Part shown: positions 63,240 through 64,000 of the stretch, piece after piece
Numbering within the stretch: the stretch's first letter is position 1
Layout: each line of letters starts with the position of its first letter
Source: Pandoraea iniqua
GTDB lineage: Bacteria; Pseudomonadota; Gammaproteobacteria; Burkholderiales; Burkholderiaceae
Reading direction: 5' to 3'
Length of the DNA: 64,000 nucleotides
Assembly (NCBI RefSeq): GCF_902459685.1
Contig: NZ_CABPSF010000007.1
Location: 1 to 64,000, forward strand
Program-made: the position numbers and the translations under genes
Notes under the pieces: generated by a model
What the model was told of the DNA's origin: nothing
Seen by the model: only the letters and a program-made list of their open reading frames with translations
The model's database searches: none

Positions 63240-64000
63240 ATGCAACGTCGTCGTTTTCTCTCGCTCGCCGCGTCCACCGTACCCGCCGCCATGCTGCCCG
63301 CCGCGCTGGTCACTGGCCGGGCCGAAGCCGCCACCTCACAACCCGCCGCAACGAATACGCCCAATGCGGCCGACGGTTGGCGCACCTTCGAGCTGACGAC
63401 GCAAGTCGACCTGCCCTCCTCCGCCGGCCCTGCCAACGTCTGGCTGCCGGTCGCGATTTCGCCCTCCGCAACGTACCAGCAAGCACTCGGCACCCGTTGG
63501 GAAGCGCCGGGCGCGCAAGCGGAATTGCGCAAGGTGCGCGGTGCTGCTGGCGTCGATGTGCCGATGCTCGCCGTCGCGTGGCCCGATGCGCCTGCACAGG
63601 GTGCCCCGGCGCGCACGGTGACCCTCATCAACACGTTTGCCACACGCGACCGCCGCGTCGATTTGTCGCAGCCGCCGTCGGCCAATGCACCGCGCGAGTC
63701 GGCCGAAGTGCTGCGCCGTTATCTGCAACCGACCGAGTTGCAGCCGACCGACGGTCTCGTGCGCGAAACGGCCCAGCGCATCACGCGCGGGCAAGACGGT
63801 GACGTGGCGAAAGCACAGGCCATCTATCAGTGGATCGTCGACAACTGCCGCCGCGAAGGGTCGGTGCGCGGTTGCGGCACCGGCGACGTGCGCTACATCC
63901 TCACGACGGGCGACCTCGCGGGCAAATGCGCCGACATCAACGCGCTGTTCACCGCGCTTGCACGTTCGGTCGGCATTCCCGCACGCGATGCGTACGGCGT
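63240..64000 (+). CDS. transglutaminase-like domain protein (partial, runs off the window)
   Basis: 253 complete codons, cut at the window end. Twin-Arg-like start MQRRRFLSLAASTVPAAMLPAALVTG suggests Tat export and a periplasmic site. An N-terminal beta domain is followed by the transglutaminase core AKAQAIYQWIVDN...GDLAGKCADINALFTALARSVGIPARDAYG, where the Cys in GKCAD near residue 230 is the expected nucleophile; His and Asp would lie beyond the edge. Divergent from selD across 233 bases that show no clear operator. Confidence 0.82.
   Translation, partial: MQRRRFLSLAASTVPAAMLPAALVTGRAEAATSQPAATNTPNAADGWRTFELTTQVDLPSSAGPANVWLPVAISPSATYQQALGTRWEAPGAQAELRKVRGAAGVDVPMLAVAWPDAPAQGAPARTVTLINTFATRDRRVDLSQPPSANAPRESAEVLRRYLQPTELQPTDGLVRETAQRITRGQDGDVAKAQAIYQWIVDNCRREGSVRGCGTGDVRYILTTGDLAGKCADINALFTALARSVGIPARDAYG

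Overview
The window is GC-rich, densely packed chromosomal DNA from a Gram-negative aerobe, most likely a betaproteobacterium of the Burkholderiaceae (Pandoraea or a close relative). That is an inference from gene content: a box benzoyl-CoA cluster, 3-hydroxyanthranilate meta-cleavage genes, an NsrR-type hmp operator, a ZTP riboswitch before glyA, and many LysR and TetR regulators. I saw no rRNA, tRNA, insertion sequence, prophage or CRISPR array.

Layout. 1-6.2 kb: DUF1415 protein, an ankyrin-like protein, and a redox group (TetR, MDR reductase, flavodoxin, NsrR-controlled flavohaemoglobin). 6.2-12.2 kb: a leftward ABC uptake operon ending in a metallophosphoesterase, with its LacI-type regulator and a double operator. 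12.3-15.5 kb: a SRPBCC protein and a translationally coupled pair of paralogues of unknown function. 15.8-25.3 kb: 3-hydroxyanthranilate degradation (ALDH, deaminase, dioxygenase, decarboxylase) followed by an operon for a branched-chain-type ABC importer that also carries a kynurenine-formamidase-like hydrolase. 25.6-29.7 kb: solitary HTH protein, LysR and TetR regulators, a 750-base gap, an MFS exporter. 30-31.5 kb: three small envelope genes (Pro/Tyr-rich lipoprotein, glycine-zipper lipoprotein, EF-hand protein). 31.6-41 kb: DUF3100 membrane protein, aldehyde dehydrogenase, hydroxyisobutyrate-dehydrogenase-like enzyme, VOC protein, LysR, porin and a passenger-less autotransporter-type barrel. 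41.3-43.3 kb: nrdR and glyA, with a ZTP riboswitch and promoter upstream. 43.4-49.2 kb: quinone-reductase-like enzyme, LysR, a kinase-fold protein, DUF523, DJ-1/PfpI and TetR. 49.4-59.9 kb: a benzoate-to-CoA (box) cluster, with boxCBA and boxR leftward and DUF4863, boxD, benzoate-CoA ligase and hydrolase rightward. 59.9-64 kb: TetR/FAD-monooxygenase divergent pair with twin operators, selD, and the start of a transglutaminase-like protein cut by the window end.

How it works together. The picture is a soil-type catabolic chromosome. Benzoate is activated to benzoyl-CoA, epoxidised by BoxAB, ring-cleaved by BoxC and oxidised by BoxD under BoxR control. 3-Hydroxyanthranilate is opened by the dioxygenase and carried to an oxalocrotonate-type product, with a dedicated importer downstream.

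Least explained parts: the coupled paralogues at 12879-15514, the atypical kinase-like protein at 45585-47012, the structured leader before the autotransporter at 41082-41159, and strong intercistronic hairpins in three catabolic operons.
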